Assembly: GCA_026724425.1 (NCBI GenBank)
Contig: JAIUCV010000116.1
Coordinates: 372,001 to 436,000 of the forward strand
DNA: 64,000 nt
Source: Erythrophleum ivorense
Taxonomy: Eukaryota > Streptophyta > Magnoliopsida > Fabales > Fabaceae
Direction: 5' to 3'
Part shown: piece after piece, positions 61,463-64,000 of the stretch
Layout of the letters: the number at the start of each line of letters is the position of its first letter
How positions within the stretch are numbered: the stretch's first letter is position 1
Notes under the pieces: generated by a model
What the model was told of the DNA's origin: nothing
Seen by the model: only the letters and a program-made list of their open reading frames with translations
The model's database searches: none
Position numbers and translations under genes: made by a program

Positions 61463-62210
61463 GTGGGTATTTAAACAATTTTCTATAAAAGCAAACTCTA
61501 TACAATTTTTTATTAAAAAAATTATATTTTAACATTTTACCGGTACGCACCCTCACTTTTCTCAAACTCAAAACAAAAACCATTCTTATAAACTGGGTTC
61601 TTCTTCTCTCAACTCTTCCATGGTTGAGTTCACAAGCACGGATCTTTTCAAACTTGTGTTGTGAGACATATCTCTAATCGTTACTCTGATATTCCATTAT
61701 GGGCTTTTGAGGAGAAGATAGCTTGGTTTCACCACATCCCTTCCATTGACATCATTTGAGACATCGTTCCTCTTTTAAATGGCTGATGCTTACATTTTTA
61801 ATTCGAAATAATGCTATTTAAGGTTTAAACATATAAATAAATTATAGTGATACCAAAAAAAAAAGACCATCAAAACACAGAACTCAGAATTTGACCATAT
61901 TGGCGTCCACTGCTCGGCGGTGGATGCGGTTGCTTCTGGTAGCCGCAGAGCAACTGTAGGATTTAAGAGTTTAGGATTTCGAAATCTAGTGTAGTAGCGT
62001 GTGAAATCTTCAACTACAATTGGGTGAAAATCCATACTTGAGAGAAATTGAGAAATTAGTTTGATGATTTTAGGAGAAAGAAAGAGAAGAGAAGGGAGAG
62101 CGCTTGGAAAAGAAAAATTGTAGGTGAAAGAAATATTTGTTAAAATATGATATTTTCTAATAAAAATATTTAGAGTTATCTCTATTATAAAACTATTTAA
62201 ATACTCAGTG
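61463..62210. mobile_element. TIR element with captured gene fragment (Pack-type)
   Basis: The left end (GGGTATTTAAACAATTTTCT) and the reverse complement of the right end (TGAGTATTTAAATAGTTTTA) start imperfect inverted repeats of about 80 bp. Inside them TTATATTTTAACA is matched by TCATATTTTAACA. The roughly 0.6-kb interior is clearly GC-richer and gene-like compared with the flanks and is not found in the other segments. It contains the coding fragment on the minus strand described at 61814-62035. No transposase and no clear target duplication. A MULE carrying host sequence is the best explanation. Confidence 0.55.
61814..62035 (-). pseudogene. Captured 5' UTR and first-exon-like fragment of an unidentified gene
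   Basis: Read on the minus strand, a CT-rich leader-like stretch (62100-62036) precedes ATG at 62035 and a frame of 73 codons starting MDFHPIVVEDFTRYYTRF. The first roughly 50 residues have natural composition (RNPKLLNPTVALRLPEATAS, TAEQWTPIWSN). After ATGGTC near 61870 it turns into T-rich AT DNA like an intron, so the last residues are probably not real exon. I do not recognise the family. On the opposite strand the neighbouring 61600-61780 also looks gene-derived (for example a PLWAFEEKIAWFHHIPSID frame). It could be a fragment of two exons from one or two genes. It lacks a complete frame and is likely non-functional. Confidence 0.4.
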
Positions 62211-62667
62211 TGTTTTTTCATATACAAAAATAGAAGTATTTGTGTTCCACTAAAGATGTAATATGAAGGGGCTAGCAATTATATATATATATATATATAT
62301 ACATATACAGACACACACAAACGTACTAAATTAAATAAATTTGATAGTGAGTTTCTTCTGGATTTAATTAGGTTAGGTAAGCCTATCAAATCATTTTTAG
62401 ATCCTAAAAATGTTATCAAATGTTCCTTTTGGAGACATCACAGAAGATGCTTGAACAATCTGACGAAGATGGAGGAAATTGGATGAAGTTGAGGGGTATC
62501 CGCTAGTGGAGCAGGTAATTTTCTTATTATATAAAATGTGATTGTCCACAGAAACTATATTAACTGTTTGTTAGTGGCAAACACTATAAATGATACGAGA
62601 TTATTGCTAGGACCAGTTGTGAGGAAAAGCATATATTATTGAAGATCCACTATATATAAATAAATAA

Positions 62668-62668
<1 letters not shown>

Positions 62669-62720
<52 letters not shown>
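62669..62720. repeat. Compound (TA)n(GA)n microsatellite
   Basis: Ten TA units followed by sixteen GA units. It sits where segments 1 and 2 read ACATATAAATTTT, so it expanded only in segment 4. Another (TA)n lies at 62279-62301. Confidence 0.9.
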
Positions 62721-62722
<2 letters not shown>

Positions 62723-62760
62723 CTATTTGGTTAGTATTTTATGTATGTTATAATTTAATT

Positions 62761-64000
62761 ATTTTAAGCTTTCATTTAAGTGTGCTTAACCAGTATGATA
62801 TTGGCATGGTAACAAATACGATGCAGATGATATATCGACATTTCATTCTTAACGTTGTCTATATTCAATAAATAAAAATATAATTTTAGTATGGTTTAGT
62901 TTCAAATTTTCTTATAACTTTATTACCTTATTGTATATATACTTTGTACAAAAATTTAATATAAATATATATTTCAATTGAATAAGAATAATTTTAGAAC
63001 TTTATGCTTTTTTTAATCAAATATACTCCATTAGAAAAGATGATAGACCATAAAACTTTACAAATAGAAGCTTATAACAACATTTTCAAATAAAGTGCAG
63101 GACTTAAAATTAGAGACAACACGTTTATAAACATTTATTTACAGTTTGGAAGATTTATAAGTTAAACTAAACATAAGTTAATTATATACAAAAAAAAATA
63201 GAAGAAAAATATATAGTAGACATAAATAGAGAAGTAACACACGCTTCGACTCTCTTTATAGATTAAGTATTCTGAAAGTTATCTTCTTTCAAAATTTAGT
63301 GCTCATATTTGTAAATTTTATGAACAACGTTACAAATTTTTAAAAATTTACTCCGAAATTCAAAGCTCTTCATTTGATGAAGAAAAATGCTCACATAAGG
63401 AGAAGAGATAAAGGAACTCCGCACTTTTATGGATCAATAACCCAATTGAACTCGGCATATATGAAAATTTTCATTTTCCAAAGGTCCTGTGTGAGTGAGG
63501 AATGTAAATAGTTAATTAGGTTCAAATTTGTTGGCCAATCAAAAAAAAAAATAGGTTCAAATCTTTTATCTCTCGTATAAAAAAGAAAAAGGAATTTCAT
63601 ATTTATATAGGTGGTCCTAGCATTGTAAAGGGGTGAGGCCGTGAGTCAAGAATGGGCTGCAAATTTGTTATGAAAGAAAGAATGGGCTTTTTGGATAGGC
63701 TCGTGTTTGACTGTTCTAAGCATTAGATGCTGTTTGGGTTGGGCTTTAAGGTCTATAAGCCTATAAAATTTAAACAAGCACTTCAAAATTTATAATAATT
63801 AATATTTTATAACTCCCTCCCTCTCTCTCTGTATATATAATTTTATATAGTTATTTATATCTTTATTATTAATTTTTTTAATTAAAATATAACAAGTATA
63901 TTAGAGAAATATGTGTTTGTTATATTTTAATTAAAGAATTTAATAGTAAAAATATAAAAAATTGTACTTAAATCTAATTCATATATATATATATATATAT
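62761..64000. other. Gene-free AT-rich right end of window
   Basis: No gene seen. The last bases are a (TA)n microsatellite cut by the window edge (about 63979-64000). An AT-rich repeat at 63850-63970 resembles 49670-49900. Confidence 0.55.

Larger units (their letters stand above)
56822..62760. repeat. Segment 4: second copy of the tandem duplication with rearranged 3' flank
   Basis: Nearly identical to segment 3 through gene C to about 58177. It then jumps to sequence equivalent to about 55300 in segment 3 (TTTTGAGCATGTTAATAATT), a deletion of nearly 4 kb. After CTCCTAGCAA at about 58615-58624 it continues with sequence matching segments 1 and 2. Around 58820-58940 pieces equivalent to 37.0 kb and 38.3 kb of segment 1 follow each other out of their usual spacing. 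It carries the elements at 59050-60225 and 61463-62210. Confidence 0.75.

Overview
This is a stretch of an AT-rich dicot nuclear genome, probably a rosid. The evidence is plant-only gene families, GT-AG introns, abundant TA/GA/GT microsatellites and many small DNA transposons. About five sixths of it is non-coding. I find six protein-coding genes I can support. I see no rRNA gene, convincing tRNA gene, CRISPR array or prokaryotic or viral gene.

Layout. 1-6.8 kb: intergenic, repeats only. 6.8-8.1 kb (minus): a two-exon GATA zinc-finger transcription factor of the GATA9/GATA12 type (350 aa). 8.1-17.5 kb: gene-free, with MITE-like repeats and a few GC-richer patches. 17.5-25.0 kb (plus): a complete 18-exon class III HD-ZIP gene (837 aa), orthologous by sequence to ATHB-15/CORONA. 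Its miR165/166 target site is assembled across an exon junction and its long 5' leader holds several short upstream reading frames. 28.5-29.0 kb (plus): a single-exon DUF1677 gene. 31.2-62.8 kb: an array of four related segments. Three carry an intact, intronless DUF761 (Avr9/Cf-9 rapidly elicited protein 146-like) gene, at 31673, 50578 and 57340. The fourth (43.0-48.3 kb) has only the 3'-flank homology and no gene.

The last two DUF761 genes are a very young tandem duplicate, with a repeat period of 6783 bp. Their coding sequences differ at 13 of 609 positions by my count, and 9 of these are amino-acid changes. Because the segments are homologous, insertions can be recognised by comparison with the unoccupied copies. 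They include a 2.1-kb element with ~490-bp terminal inverted repeats (40.25-42.38 kb), a 649-bp hAT-like MITE with an 8-bp target duplication (55.92-56.57 kb), a nested pair of TIR elements (59.05-60.23 kb), and a ~0.75-kb TIR element that seems to have captured a 5' UTR and first coding exon of an unidentified gene (61.46-62.21 kb).

The order GATA9-like, HD-ZIP III, DUF761 recalls the neighbourhood of Arabidopsis ATHB-8/GATA9 and ATHB-15 as I remember it, so this is probably an old conserved block. The transcription factors are expected to act in vascular and meristem patterning. The DUF761 and DUF1677 genes have no established biochemical role. I found no wholly new biological system. The most unusual part is the mosaic DUF761 array and its insertions.
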